A DNA stretch of 39,640 bases from Fusicatenibacter sp. (GTDB taxonomy: Bacteria > Bacillota > Clostridia > Lachnospirales > Lachnospiraceae): NCBI GenBank assembly GCA_022766945.1, contig JALEOU010000005.1, positions 1-39,640 on the forward strand, read 5' to 3'. A model generated the notes under the pieces. That model was not told the origin of the DNA and did no database searches. It saw nothing but the letters and a program-made list of their open reading frames with translations. A program made the translations under genes and the position numbers. Positions 17,423 to 25,558 of the stretch are shown here, in pieces (the first letter of the stretch is position 1; each line of letters starts with the position of its first letter).

Positions 17423-17451
17423 ATTCTACTATGCAATGTGACGAATCATAA
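17423..17451 (-). promoter_or_regulatory. Candidate promoter of the binding-protein operon
   Basis: On the minus strand, TTATGA (17451-17446) and TAGAAT (17428-17423) are 17 bases apart and about 48 bases before the start codon. The weak -35 box fits a promoter that needs an activator. Confidence 0.45.
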
Positions 17452-17458
17452 CCAGCGT

Positions 17459-17480
17459 ATGTTTCAAAAAATGGAAACAT
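17459..17480. promoter_or_regulatory. Inverted repeat just upstream of the transporter promoter
   Basis: ATGTTTC (17459-17465) and GAAACAT (17474-17480) flank an 8-base A-rich spacer. They lie immediately upstream of the candidate -35 box, where an activator such as the adjacent AraC-type response regulator would bind. Binding is inferred. Confidence 0.45.
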
Positions 17481-17516
17481 TTAAATGAGAAAATTCAATG
17501 ATGGAACGAAAAATTA

Positions 17517-17548
17517 GGCATTCGTTCTGATGACTCAAAACAAATGCC
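17517..17548 (-). terminator. Terminator after the response regulator gene
   Basis: On the minus strand GGCATTtGTT pairs with AACgAATGCC and is followed by TAATTTTT. It separates the two-component genes from the transporter genes. Confidence 0.65.
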
Positions 17549-17555
17549 CTCAATT

Positions 17556-18602
17556 TTAGTGCTTTTTGTATTCCGAAAATGTGATGCCTTCATTTTGCAG
17601 AAAGATTTTTGCAAAATATTTTTCGTCGTGATATCCTACACGTTCCGAAATTTCTCCGATGGAAATCCTGTCATTCTCATGGATTAGTTGTTTTGCAAGC
17701 GCAATTCTCTCTTTGCGGATAAAACTATTGACAGAATAGCCTGTGTGCTTTTTAAAATTGATTGAAAAGTAACTTCTGGACATGCCTACAGTATCTGCGA
17801 TGGTTTCTGCTTTTAACTGAGAATTAGTCAGATCCTGACTAATCAGAATGACTGCCTTCAGAATCAGAACTTCCATTGTCTGTCCGCAGTCACCGGCTTT
17901 TACTTTCCGGTACAGTTCATCGCGAATCAGAGGGATCCACTCGTTCTCTTCAAGATATGTTTCAAAGAAGTGCTCATCAAATCGGACTTCGAATGCTCTC
18001 TGCAGCGTCTGTAGAATATGTACGAGAAGTCGGTAATTGTTTTTGTGGGTCTGTGGAAGTTTCTGTTTCTTGCGGCACAAGAGCTCAAGCTGCTCCATGT
18101 TATACACCCAGCCCAGATCCGGAATCATTTCCCATATTTCCTTCCAGCCTTCTTTTTCTTCCGGAGTCAGAATGACCTCTGATTTTGACGCGTCCGGCGA
18201 AACAGAGGACAGTTCACTTTTCTTTTTTTGTATTTTTTCTGCCGCCCGCTGGAAAATTTCCACACATTCGTCTGGTTCCAGCTGCATTTTTGAGAGGTAG
18301 TCCAACACACCAAGCCGAAGCGCTTTCTGAACGTAGGAGAAATCTTCATGAGCACTGAGAACAATATATTCCATAGAGATACCGCGTGCTCTGCATTCGC
18401 AGATAAAATCAAGGCCGGACAGGACCGGCATGGTAAGATCTACAACAGCCAAATCTACCGGATGTGTTTCCAGAAACTGCAGTGCCAGCGAACCGTTGGC
18501 AACATCTCCTGCAACCGTGAAGCCGCACTGTTCCCATGGAACAAGGGAGATCAACCCTTTTCTCGCCAGCTTGTCATCATCAACAATCAGTACCTGATAC
18601 AT
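17556..18602 (-). CDS. YesN-type response regulator with AraC output domain
   Basis: The protein has 348 residues. The receiver domain (1-120) has acidic residues DDD at 8-10, phospho-acceptor D55 (VVDLTMP) and the conserved Lys in DYLSK. A middle region of about 120 residues is followed by an AraC double helix-turn-helix (about 245-348, with IADTVGMSRSYFSINFKKHT and ISERVGYHDEKYFAKIF). Such proteins activate sugar-uptake operons when phosphorylated by a YesM-type kinase; the gene for that kinase overlaps this one by 23 bases. The obvious target is the adjacent binding-protein operon. Confidence 0.9.
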   Translation of the reverse strand: MYQVLIVDDDKLARKGLISLVPWEQCGFTVAGDVANGSLALQFLETHPVDLAVVDLTMPVLSGLDFICECRARGISMEYIVLSAHEDFSYVQKALRLGVLDYLSKMQLEPDECVEIFQRAAEKIQKKKSELSSVSPDASKSEVILTPEEKEGWKEIWEMIPDLGWVYNMEQLELLCRKKQKLPQTHKNNYRLLVHILQTLQRAFEVRFDEHFFETYLEENEWIPLIRDELYRKVKAGDCGQTMEVLILKAVILISQDLTNSQLKAETIADTVGMSRSYFSINFKKHTGYSVNSFIRKERIALAKQLIHENDRISIGEISERVGYHDEKYFAKIFLQNEGITFSEYKKH

Positions 18603-20328
18603 GTTCTATCCCCCTGTTATTTTCCATGTTTTTTATCGGTAAAAGAATTTCGACCCGGGTACCTTTTCCCGGCTCACTTTGAATAGCAAGAGAAGCATTT
18701 TTTCCATAGAAGGAATCCAGAGACATTTTTACATAGCGAAGACCGATGCCTTCCTGCTTCTTTGACTCTGCTGACGAATCCGACGGATTTTGCGCAGAGA
18801 CAAATCCTTTTCCGTCATCCTGGATTAAAATCCGGATGTTTTCGGATTCGGTGGTGACACGAATCCATAAATTTCCAAACTCATCCAGATTATGGCAAAT
18901 TGCATTTTCTGCAATCGGCTGCAGCAGAAATCTGGCACAAGGTTGATCCAGATATGCACCTTCTTCCACATCGCAGGTGTATTGAAAATCATGTGTACTT
19001 TGCTGAAGCTTCAGATAATATTCCAGATAGCGCAGTTCGGTTCGGAGTGTGGTTTTCTGCTCGGATTTCCCGAGAGAATAGCTCAGGATAAATCCAAGTC
19101 GTCTGACATAATCATCAATATCCTTTTGCTGATTGGAAAGAGCCATCCAGTGAAGGGAATTTAGGGTATTCATCAAAAAGTGAGGGTTAATCTGATACAT
19201 CAGTTTGTCCAGCTTTAACTGAGCTTTTTCTTTTTCCTGCTGTTGTCCTTCGGCAATCAATAATTGGATTCTTGTTTTCATATGGTTAAAGGTGGTAAAC
19301 AGATGATCATATTCACTGATATGAATTTTGTATGGAGCGGGAGAAAAATCGCCGTCCCCTAAATGCTGCATCTCTGTTTCCAATACTTTGATCGGATGAG
19401 AGATGAGCCAAATCTGTGAAAAAGAAACTACGCCAAGGATGGCGAATGAAATCAGAATAACAGCTGCAACACGCATCATCCACTGCCGCATATCATATTG
19501 ATAGTCGTGTAAGGGTATCAGAAGTACATGGTAAAATCCATAGTCGCTGTTGTCTGCAATTCCGATATAATTCTCCTGACGAACCATACCATCCTGATCA
19601 ATGGCCACGGTACTTCCGGCCGGAAATTCCGCTGCCGTACTGAAAACCACGCTGTCGTTCTCGTCCAACTGAAGAAATGCATAGGAGGTGGATTCCAGTT
19701 CGGAACGATTTTGCAGAGAATTCAGGATATCTGATTTGGCTTCAAGATAGATGACAGCCTCTGTTCCGTCTTCAAAAGTAGTTGGACGCAGAATAGAGAT
19801 GACATCATCGTTCATGACACTATTATAAGACATATGCAGACCATGAAATACAATTTCTCCCGTATCCATCAGTTCTTGAAGATGAAATGGATCAAAACGG
19901 TCAGATACCGAAAAATTCGAAAAAATGATATCAGTCTGATCCTGGAACTTTCTGATATAGGAACATAAGATGATATCTTCGGTTTCCCAGGAAGCAACAT
20001 TCAACGTTTCATAAAATGCTTTATATTCCTGAATTCTGTCAAACTGTGTCTGTGCAGTAAGATAGTCATCGTATTTGCGGCCTACAAGTCCCGTGGAAAG
20101 CATGTTCTGAGAAAGCCTCAGAAGAATATTATATTCATTGTCAAGACTGTGGTTGATTTCCTGAAGAGTAGCAGCCAGAGAAGTTTCTGCTCTGGACTGA
20201 TGCATAGCACGCATGGAAAGCTGTGTCACCAAAATGACGAGAAACAGACACAAAATTGTGCATGCAGCAAAAATTCTGATCAGAATATTCTTTAAAGACT
20301 TAGCTTTTGAAAGTCTTTTTGTATACAT
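18580..20328 (-). CDS. YesM-type sensor histidine kinase
   Basis: The protein has 582 residues: an N-terminal membrane helix (about 15-37), a large extracellular sensor region to about residue 280, a second helix (VAAVILISFAILGVVSFS), a HAMP linker, the His_kinase domain with phosphorylated His in INPHFLMNTL, and an ATPase domain (IQDDGKGF, then GIGLRYVKM). It senses an extracellular sugar or the loaded binding protein and phosphorylates the partner regulator. ATG 20328 is chosen over an upstream TTG at 20346 because a G-rich ribosome site lies about 10 bases before it. A cluster of 29-bp repeats lies 5' of the gene. Confidence 0.88.
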   Translation of the reverse strand: MYTKRLSKAKSLKNILIRIFAACTILCLFLVILVTQLSMRAMHQSRAETSLAATLQEINHSLDNEYNILLRLSQNMLSTGLVGRKYDDYLTAQTQFDRIQEYKAFYETLNVASWETEDIILCSYIRKFQDQTDIIFSNFSVSDRFDPFHLQELMDTGEIVFHGLHMSYNSVMNDDVISILRPTTFEDGTEAVIYLEAKSDILNSLQNRSELESTSYAFLQLDENDSVVFSTAAEFPAGSTVAIDQDGMVRQENYIGIADNSDYGFYHVLLIPLHDYQYDMRQWMMRVAAVILISFAILGVVSFSQIWLISHPIKVLETEMQHLGDGDFSPAPYKIHISEYDHLFTTFNHMKTRIQLLIAEGQQQEKEKAQLKLDKLMYQINPHFLMNTLNSLHWMALSNQQKDIDDYVRRLGFILSYSLGKSEQKTTLRTELRYLEYYLKLQQSTHDFQYTCDVEEGAYLDQPCARFLLQPIAENAICHNLDEFGNLWIRVTTESENIRILIQDDGKGFVSAQNPSDSSAESKKQEGIGLRYVKMSLDSFYGKNASLAIQSEPGKGTRVEILLPIKNMENNRGIEHVSGTDC

Positions 20329-20450
20329 TTTCTGCGATCCCCCCAAAAAACATCATCAGTTTGACCGTTTTCAACAATCAATGGTATTGTACCACAAAAC
20401 ATCATGGATGGAAACCCCTGGCTGCAGGACAACAATCCAATGGATTGAAT

Positions 20451-20498
20451 TGCTATTTGTGTTGCTATTTGTGTTGCTATTTATGTTGTTATTTATGC
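20451..20498 (+). repeat. 12-bp tandem repeat, four copies
   Basis: TGCTATTTGTGT at 20451 and 20463, TGCTATTTATGT at 20475 and TGTTATTTATGC at 20487 are head to tail. The last copy ends in TTTATGC, the same sequence that ends 29-bp units, and overlaps the start of the first unit of cluster c. Confidence 0.85.
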
Positions 20499-20583
20499 CC
20501 AGGGGCTGTAAAATAATGTTTATGCGCCCAGGGGCTGTGAAGTGATGTTTACATGCCCAGGGGCTCTAATGGGACTATAAAGA
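20497..20583 (+). repeat. 29-bp-period CCCAGGG repeat, cluster c (three units)
   Basis: Units start at 20497, 20526 and 20555, exactly 29 bases apart. The first two have GCCCAGGGGCTGT and end in TGTTTATGC or TGTTTACAT. The third has the terminal form ending CTATAAAGA and leads into CTnTAA-like motifs at 20564, 20575, 20586 and 20597, spaced 11 bases. It lies between the kinase gene (minus) and the AlkZ-like gene (plus), about 120 bases from the latter's start. Confidence 0.88.
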
Positions 20584-20676
20584 AACTATAATGGGATTAT
20601 TAAATACAATAAAAACCTCATAAATTATGGAATTTCTGTTATTTATCCGGGAAGAAAGGAAGTGAAGAAAACAACA

Positions 20677-21399
20677 ATGGCAGTTGAAAATGGTGAATGG
20701 ATTATGCATGGCATGGAATGGGAGGATCCCTATCGTATCCGATCATGGAGAGAGCTGATCAACTGGATTCAGGAGATTGGTTTTTTACCGTTAATTAAGA
20801 ATGAGGTCGTAGGATTTTCTGCAGAGGAACATGTATCGAATCTCTATTGGTGGACCGGAGATAAAGAGCAGGATCCATGGGAATGGAGGGAGATCATAGC
20901 GGAAACAAAGGAAGTGGCTTATGGAAAATTCTTTCACAGAAAATCTGGTTTTGTTTCTCTGCAATGGTTCCCGCGCTTTGCGAATTACCGGAGAGACGGA
21001 TATGACTTTGATGCCAGATGGGAGGATGAACTGTCAAATATCCGTTGTAAGAAAATCATGGATATTTTTGAGACGGGAAAAGAATATACCGGACTGGAAC
21101 TGAAACGTGCAGCCGGTTTTGGAAAAGGCGGAGAAAAAAATTTTGACGGGGTCATCACAGACCTGCAGATGCAGACCTATCTGACAATCAAGGAATTTCG
21201 GAGAAAGCGAAATAAAAAGGGGGAAAAATATGGAATGCCGGTGTCAGTGTATGTGAAACCGGAGGAATTGTGGGGATATGAGTTTATTGCTGCGGCTTAT
21301 CAGGAGGATCCCAGAGAGTCCTGGCAGCATATTTACAATCACGTAAAGCAATTGTATCCGAACGCAGAAGACGGGCAGATCAGGAAGCTGCTGAAATAG
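20677..21399 (+). CDS. Unknown protein, possibly AlkZ-related winged-helix type
   Basis: This 240-residue protein is rich in Trp and charged residues (LYWWTGDKEQDPWEWR, GFVSLQWFPRFANYRRDGYD). I recall proteins with this opening being named AlkZ-related, after the winged-helix DNA glycosylase family, but I see no catalytic motif that settles it. The C-terminal half (AAGFGKGGEKNFDGVITDLQMQ) could form a winged helix. ATG 20677 is used; GTG 20662 in the same frame lies too close to the AAAGGA site. The gene stands alone, bracketed by repeat clusters c and d. Function unassigned. Confidence 0.6.
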   Translation: MAVENGEWIMHGMEWEDPYRIRSWRELINWIQEIGFLPLIKNEVVGFSAEEHVSNLYWWTGDKEQDPWEWREIIAETKEVAYGKFFHRKSGFVSLQWFPRFANYRRDGYDFDARWEDELSNIRCKKIMDIFETGKEYTGLELKRAAGFGKGGEKNFDGVITDLQMQTYLTIKEFRRKRNKKGEKYGMPVSVYVKPEELWGYEFIAAAYQEDPRESWQHIYNHVKQLYPNAEDGQIRKLLK

Positions 21400-21414
21400 G
21401 GGAACAGTTTATCA

Positions 21415-21472
21415 CCCCAGGGCCTGTTAAATTAAGTTTATCCTCCCAGGGCATATGAATGGATTATAAAGG
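21415..21472 (+). repeat. 29-bp-period CCCAGGG repeat, cluster d (two units plus phased tail)
   Basis: CCCAGGG cores begin at 21416 and 21445, 29 bases apart. The first unit ends AGTTTATCC and the second ATTATAAAGG. TATAA-type motifs follow at 21453, 21464, 21475 and 21486, spaced exactly 11 bases. The cluster starts 16 bases after the stop of the AlkZ-like gene and precedes the UroD-like gene. Confidence 0.8.
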
Positions 21473-21636
21473 ACATATAAATAGCTTATAAAAATAATAA
21501 AATTACGATTCCCAATAAAGCGTATAATTTTGTACGAGGTACATTTTTAGTGGTAATACAATCCCGGAAGCGGTATAATATTTGATAATTGTGCAGAATA
21601 AAAAGCGGACCATTGTGTACCAAAAGGGAGGATTTT

Positions 21637-22689
21637 ATGTTTGAACCAAATTATCAGAATATTGTAGATGCCGCAAGAAATAAGGAAGCCGCACGGCTCC
21701 CGCTGTATGAGCATATCGTATCTTTTGAGGTGATTCAGAAGGTTACGGGAGTGGACCTGCCGTCTCTGTATCAGGGGGATGACAGAGATCTTCACGAGCT
21801 ATTCCGTGTATATTGCAAGTTTTTCAAAGATTACGGATACGATGTGGTGCCTTTCGAACAGTGCATCGGGGAATGCATGCCGGGAGCGGGAGCACTTGGA
21901 AACAGCCGTATCACACCGGTGATTCAGGAGGAAGAGGATTTTAATGCCTATCCGTGGGATGAGATCCCGGATTATTATTTTGAGAAGAATGCCAGATATT
22001 TCCGGGCGCTGCGGGACGAGATGCCGGAAGGAATGAAAGCGATCGGCGGCGTAGGCAACGGTATTTTCGAATGCGTACAGGAGCTTACCGGATATCAGGG
22101 ACTGTGCTATATTTCTGCTGACGATGAAGAACTGTATCAGGCGCTGTTCCAGAAAGTCGGTGAGACAAATCTGAAGATCTGGAAGAGATTTATGAAAGAA
22201 TTCGGTGACATTTACTGTGTGCTGCGGTTTGGCGACGATCTGGGATATAAGACAAGCACACTGCTGTCTCCTTCGGATATCAAAAGGTTGATTTTTCCGC
22301 AGTATAAGCCGATCGTGGATCTGGTTCACAGCTATCAGAAACCATTTTTGCTGCATTCCTGCGGAAAGATTTTTGATGTCATGGATGATCTGATCGGGCA
22401 GATTGGAATTGATGCAAAGCATTCCAATGAAGATCAGATCGCGCCGTTCCCGGTATGGGTAGAAAAGTATGGAGACCGCATCGGTAATTTCGGCGGCGTG
22501 GATGTGGATGTTCTGTGTGGATATGATAAACCGCAGTTAAAGGAATATATTCTGGATGTTATTGCAAAAAGCAGCCATCACGGAGGATTTGCGATCGGTA
22601 CCGGAAATTCCATTCCGAATTATGTTCCTGTGGAGAAATACCTGGATATGATTGAGATTGTAAGAGAATATCGCGGAGATTTCAAATAA
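21637..22689 (+). CDS. Uroporphyrinogen decarboxylase (UroD)-like protein
   Basis: The 350-residue TIM-barrel protein belongs to the URO-D/MtaA superfamily. It carries H240-S-C242-G (LLHSCGK), the zinc-binding element used by cobalamin-dependent methyltransferases of this fold, so a methyltransferase role is more likely than heme synthesis. No corrinoid protein or partner methyltransferase is encoded nearby and the methyl donor is unknown. ATG 21637 is chosen because AAAGGGAGG lies just upstream; an in-frame start at 21589 lacks one. The kinase gene follows after 28 bases, suggesting an operon to 24016. Confidence 0.8.
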   Translation: MFEPNYQNIVDAARNKEAARLPLYEHIVSFEVIQKVTGVDLPSLYQGDDRDLHELFRVYCKFFKDYGYDVVPFEQCIGECMPGAGALGNSRITPVIQEEEDFNAYPWDEIPDYYFEKNARYFRALRDEMPEGMKAIGGVGNGIFECVQELTGYQGLCYISADDEELYQALFQKVGETNLKIWKRFMKEFGDIYCVLRFGDDLGYKTSTLLSPSDIKRLIFPQYKPIVDLVHSYQKPFLLHSCGKIFDVMDDLIGQIGIDAKHSNEDQIAPFPVWVEKYGDRIGNFGGVDVDVLCGYDKPQLKEYILDVIAKSSHHGGFAIGTGNSIPNYVPVEKYLDMIEIVREYRGDFK

Positions 22690-22717
22690 CGCAAAAAAGC
22701 AAAAGGGGGAAGCCATC

Positions 22718-23338
22718 ATGATTGCCACCTGTCGTGTCTGCGGGAACTACAGCCGGGATAAAGAAGTATCCGGAAATCGGATCCGGTGTCCGAAGTGCGG
22801 GACAGAATGGGAATTTCGCAAGATGCCGCTGTTTATTTTGTCCGGCTGCAGCGGAGTGGGAAAGACGACAACCGGATTGATTCTTCAGAGAAAACATCCG
22901 GGATATGTGGTGCTGGATGCGGACATGTTTTATAATATCATGCCTCATGAGACGGAGGCTGATTATTATGAGCAGCTGGAACAGATGGAAAGCCTGACGA
23001 AAAATATTGCACAGAGCGGTTCCCCGGTTTTGTGGACGATGGCGGGAAACCTGGACAAAATTAATCAAACGTACCATCGGCGCTTCCTTGATGATGTTTG
23101 GATTCTGGCACTTACCGCTTCCTCACGGGAGATCCGAAACCGGATGGAAGTGGGAAGGGGAATCACAGATCAGACCTGGATTCAGAGTTCGGTGGATTAC
23201 AATGAGTATTTTCTGACGCATCGGATGATAGGGGACATGCCTTTTGAAATCCTGGATACAGAAGGAAAAACTGCGGAGGAGGTCGCCTGGGAGGTTCAGA
23301 AATGGATGACACCCCATATGGCATCCCGTATGGAATAA
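22718..23338 (+). CDS. Zinc-ribbon plus P-loop kinase-like protein (AAA_33 type)
   Basis: The protein has 206 residues. The first 30 hold a zinc ribbon (C5, C8, C24, C27). From residue 38 there is a small P-loop kinase fold with Walker A GCSGVGKTT at 43-51 and LDADMFYN as the likely second acidic strand. It resembles nucleoside or shikimate kinases and predicted phosphotransferases, and the substrate cannot be told. It lies between the UroD-like gene and a small membrane protein gene on the same strand with tight spacing (28 and 15 bases). Confidence 0.75.
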   Translation: MIATCRVCGNYSRDKEVSGNRIRCPKCGTEWEFRKMPLFILSGCSGVGKTTTGLILQRKHPGYVVLDADMFYNIMPHETEADYYEQLEQMESLTKNIAQSGSPVLWTMAGNLDKINQTYHRRFLDDVWILALTASSREIRNRMEVGRGITDQTWIQSSVDYNEYFLTHRMIGDMPFEILDTEGKTAEEVAWEVQKWMTPHMASRME

Positions 23339-23353
23339 GGAAGGAGGAGCTGT

Positions 23354-24016
23354 ATGCAGGCAGTTTTTGAGACACTTTTTGATATTGTATATCTTGTGCT
23401 GGTGATCACACTTGGAGTTTTAATGATTCAAGGCAGCAGGGGCAGGAAACAGTACCGGCTGTACGGTGCCATGGCGGTGACACTCGGATGTGGAGATGCC
23501 TTTCATCTGATCCCCCGGGCAGCCGCTCTTTGCACGACCGGTCTGGAAAACTATACGGCAGCTCTTGGCATAGGCAAGCTGATCACATCGATTACCATGA
23601 CCATATTCTATGTGCTGCTGTATTATGTATGGCGCTGCCGTTATGAGGTACGTGATCATCAGGGGACAACCGCGGCAGTCTGGGTACTTTCTCTGGTGCG
23701 GATTGTATTATGTCTCCTGCCTCAGAATGCATGGACAAGTGCCAATGCGCCGCTGTCATGGGGAATTTACCGCAATATTCCCTTTGCGGTGCTTGGGGCG
23801 CTGATCGTTGTGCTGTTTTACCGCAGTGCAAGAGAAAAACAGGACTACCCGTTCCGCCATCTGTGGCTCACCGTGGTAATTAGCTTTGCCTGTTACATTC
23901 CGGTGGTATTGTTTGCGGATACCATTCCTGCAGTGGGAATGCTGATGATCCCGAAAACCTGTGCTTATATCTGGACAGTATTGATTGGATTCTGGGCAAT
24001 GAAAAAAGAAAAATAG
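23354..24016 (+). CDS. Conserved multi-pass membrane protein, unknown function
   Basis: The protein has 220 residues and about six or seven hydrophobic helices with short loops (LFDIVYLVLVITLGVLMI at the start, TCAYIWTVLIGFWAM at the end). It has no enzymatic motif. AAGGAGGAG precedes ATG 23354. It is the last gene of the UroD-like/kinase run and is followed by a terminator. Confidence 0.7.
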   Translation: MQAVFETLFDIVYLVLVITLGVLMIQGSRGRKQYRLYGAMAVTLGCGDAFHLIPRAAALCTTGLENYTAALGIGKLITSITMTIFYVLLYYVWRCRYEVRDHQGTTAAVWVLSLVRIVLCLLPQNAWTSANAPLSWGIYRNIPFAVLGALIVVLFYRSAREKQDYPFRHLWLTVVISFACYIPVVLFADTIPAVGMLMIPKTCAYIWTVLIGFWAMKKEK

Positions 24017-24039
24017 CGTGGCGGATGCTGATTCGCAGA

Positions 24040-24077
24040 GAAAACAGGGAGCAAAATAAAATTTGCCCCCTGTTTTC
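24040..24077 (+). terminator. Terminator of the UroD-like operon
   Basis: GAAAACAGGG.GCAAA pairs with TTTGC.CCCTGTTTTC around an AT loop, starting 23 bases after the membrane protein stop. Confidence 0.7.
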
Positions 24078-24105
24078 ACGTGCAAAGTGTGTTTGAAAAT
24101 GCATA

Positions 24106-24134
24106 TTACGAAATCTGCAGGAATGGGTTATAAT
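24106..24134 (+). promoter_or_regulatory. Promoter of the 4Fe-4S protein gene
   Basis: TTACGA and a consensus TATAAT at 24129-24134 are 17 bases apart, about 75 bases before the ATG. Confidence 0.55.
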
Positions 24135-24208
24135 GTCCCTATGAAACAATTGGAAGACTGACACTGCCGACAGCACTATATGGCAGAGGTCAGAGAAAGG
24201 ATAACAAC

Positions 24209-25543
24209 ATGGGACATATTGCCAGCAGAGATGCTTACAAGAATCTGGAGGATCGGATTAACTGGTTCACGCAGGGTGCGCCGGTGTCGGACACACTTTA
24301 CAAAATTTTGCAGGTACTCTACACGGAGAAGGAAGCAAAACTGGTTTCGCTTCTGCCGGTTCGCCCCTTCACTGCAAAGAAAGCGGCACGGATCTGGAAT
24401 ACAAGCGAAGCCAGGGCAGAGAAGTTTCTGACACATCTGTGTGAGAAAGCACTTCTGGTAGACTCCTATCATAACGGGGTGCGAAAATTCGTGATGCCGC
24501 CGCCGATGGCCGGATTTATCGAATTTGCGCTCATGAGAACCCGTGGGGACATTGACCAGAAGTATTTGAGCGAATTGTATTATCAGTACATGAATGTGGA
24601 GGAAGACTTTGTCAAGGATCTGTTCTTTGTCACGGAGACGAGACTTGGTCGCGTGTTTGTACAGGAGCCGGTATTGACCAACGAAAATACACTTCATATT
24701 CTGGATTATGAGAGAGCCAGCCACATCGTAAAGGAGGCGGAGTATATCGGCCTTGGTACCTGTTACTGCCGCCACAAAATGCTGCATGCAGGACACCCCT
24801 GCGAGATCAATGCGCCGCTTGACGTGTGTCTGACATTTGGAAATGTAGCCCGTTCGCTGGCAGAACACGGCGGTTATGCACGCCTGATCGACAAAGCAGA
24901 GGCGATGGATGCACTGGAGCGCTCCTATGAGCACAATCTGGTCCAGATCGGTGAAAATGTGCGGGAAAATCCGGCGTTTATCTGCAACTGCTGCGGATGC
25001 TGCTGCGAAGCACTTCAGGCGGCAAGAAGGTTCAGTCCGATGCAGCCGGTGGCGACAACGAACTACATTCCGCATGTTCACGAGGAAACCTGTGTGGGCT
25101 GCGGGAAATGTGAAAAAGCCTGCCCGATTCAGGCGATTTCCGTAAAAGAAGAACAGCCGGAAGCAGAACCGCAGGCGACACCCAAGGAAAAAGAAGCAGC
25201 GGCAAAGAAACGCAGAAAACTGGCAGCGGTAAATACAGAGATCTGCCTTGGCTGCGGCGTCTGTGCCAGAAACTGTCCGACAAAAGCCATCGAGCTGCAG
25301 CGCCGTCCGGTGCAGGTGATCACGCCAGTGAACAGTACGCACCGTTTTGTGCTGCAGGCCATTGAAAAGGGAACTTTGCAAAACCTTATTTTTGATAATC
25401 AGGCGTTTGCAAATCATCGGGCTATGGCAGCAGTCTTTTCCGTGATTCTGGATCTTCCGCCGGTGAAGCAGGCCCTGGCCAGCGAGCAGTTCAAATCCAT
25501 CTATCTGGATAAGCTGCTTTCCATGCAGAAAAAGAAAAAATAA
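24209..25543 (+). CDS. Winged-helix 4Fe-4S ferredoxin-type protein
   Basis: The protein has 444 residues. Residues 40-100 look like a winged helix (FTAKKAARIWNTSEARAEKF). A Cys-rich middle follows (C185, C187, C198; then CNCCGCCCE at 259-267). Two ferredoxin [4Fe-4S] motifs come last: C295-C298-C301-C305 and C346-C349-C352-C356, split by a Lys/Glu/Ala-rich linker. It is likely a cytosolic redox protein that carries or receives electrons, perhaps redox-sensing through the helix-turn-helix part; the partner is unknown. It is convergent with the UDPGP gene, 15 bases apart. AAAGGA precedes ATG 24209. Confidence 0.8.
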   Translation: MGHIASRDAYKNLEDRINWFTQGAPVSDTLYKILQVLYTEKEAKLVSLLPVRPFTAKKAARIWNTSEARAEKFLTHLCEKALLVDSYHNGVRKFVMPPPMAGFIEFALMRTRGDIDQKYLSELYYQYMNVEEDFVKDLFFVTETRLGRVFVQEPVLTNENTLHILDYERASHIVKEAEYIGLGTCYCRHKMLHAGHPCEINAPLDVCLTFGNVARSLAEHGGYARLIDKAEAMDALERSYEHNLVQIGENVRENPAFICNCCGCCCEALQAARRFSPMQPVATTNYIPHVHEETCVGCGKCEKACPIQAISVKEEQPEAEPQATPKEKEAAAKKRRKLAAVNTEICLGCGVCARNCPTKAIELQRRPVQVITPVNSTHRFVLQAIEKGTLQNLIFDNQAFANHRAMAAVFSVILDLPPVKQALASEQFKSIYLDKLLSMQKKKK

Positions 25544-25558
25544 GACATTTGCAGCCGG

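Noticed and set aside
20213-20545. Frame encoding a Leu/Phe/Val repeat
   Set aside because: The repeat comes from translating the 12-bp tandem DNA repeat, and the rest is antisense to the kinase gene.
20497-21472. CRISPR array
   Set aside because: The 29-bp period recalls CRISPR repeat lengths, but units are directly adjacent with no unique spacers, and no cas gene is in the window.
24176-25417. 413-codon minus-strand open frame
   Set aside because: It is antisense to the 4Fe-4S protein gene. The composition (Cys/Phe/Arg/His rich) is typical of a shadow frame and no family is recognisable.
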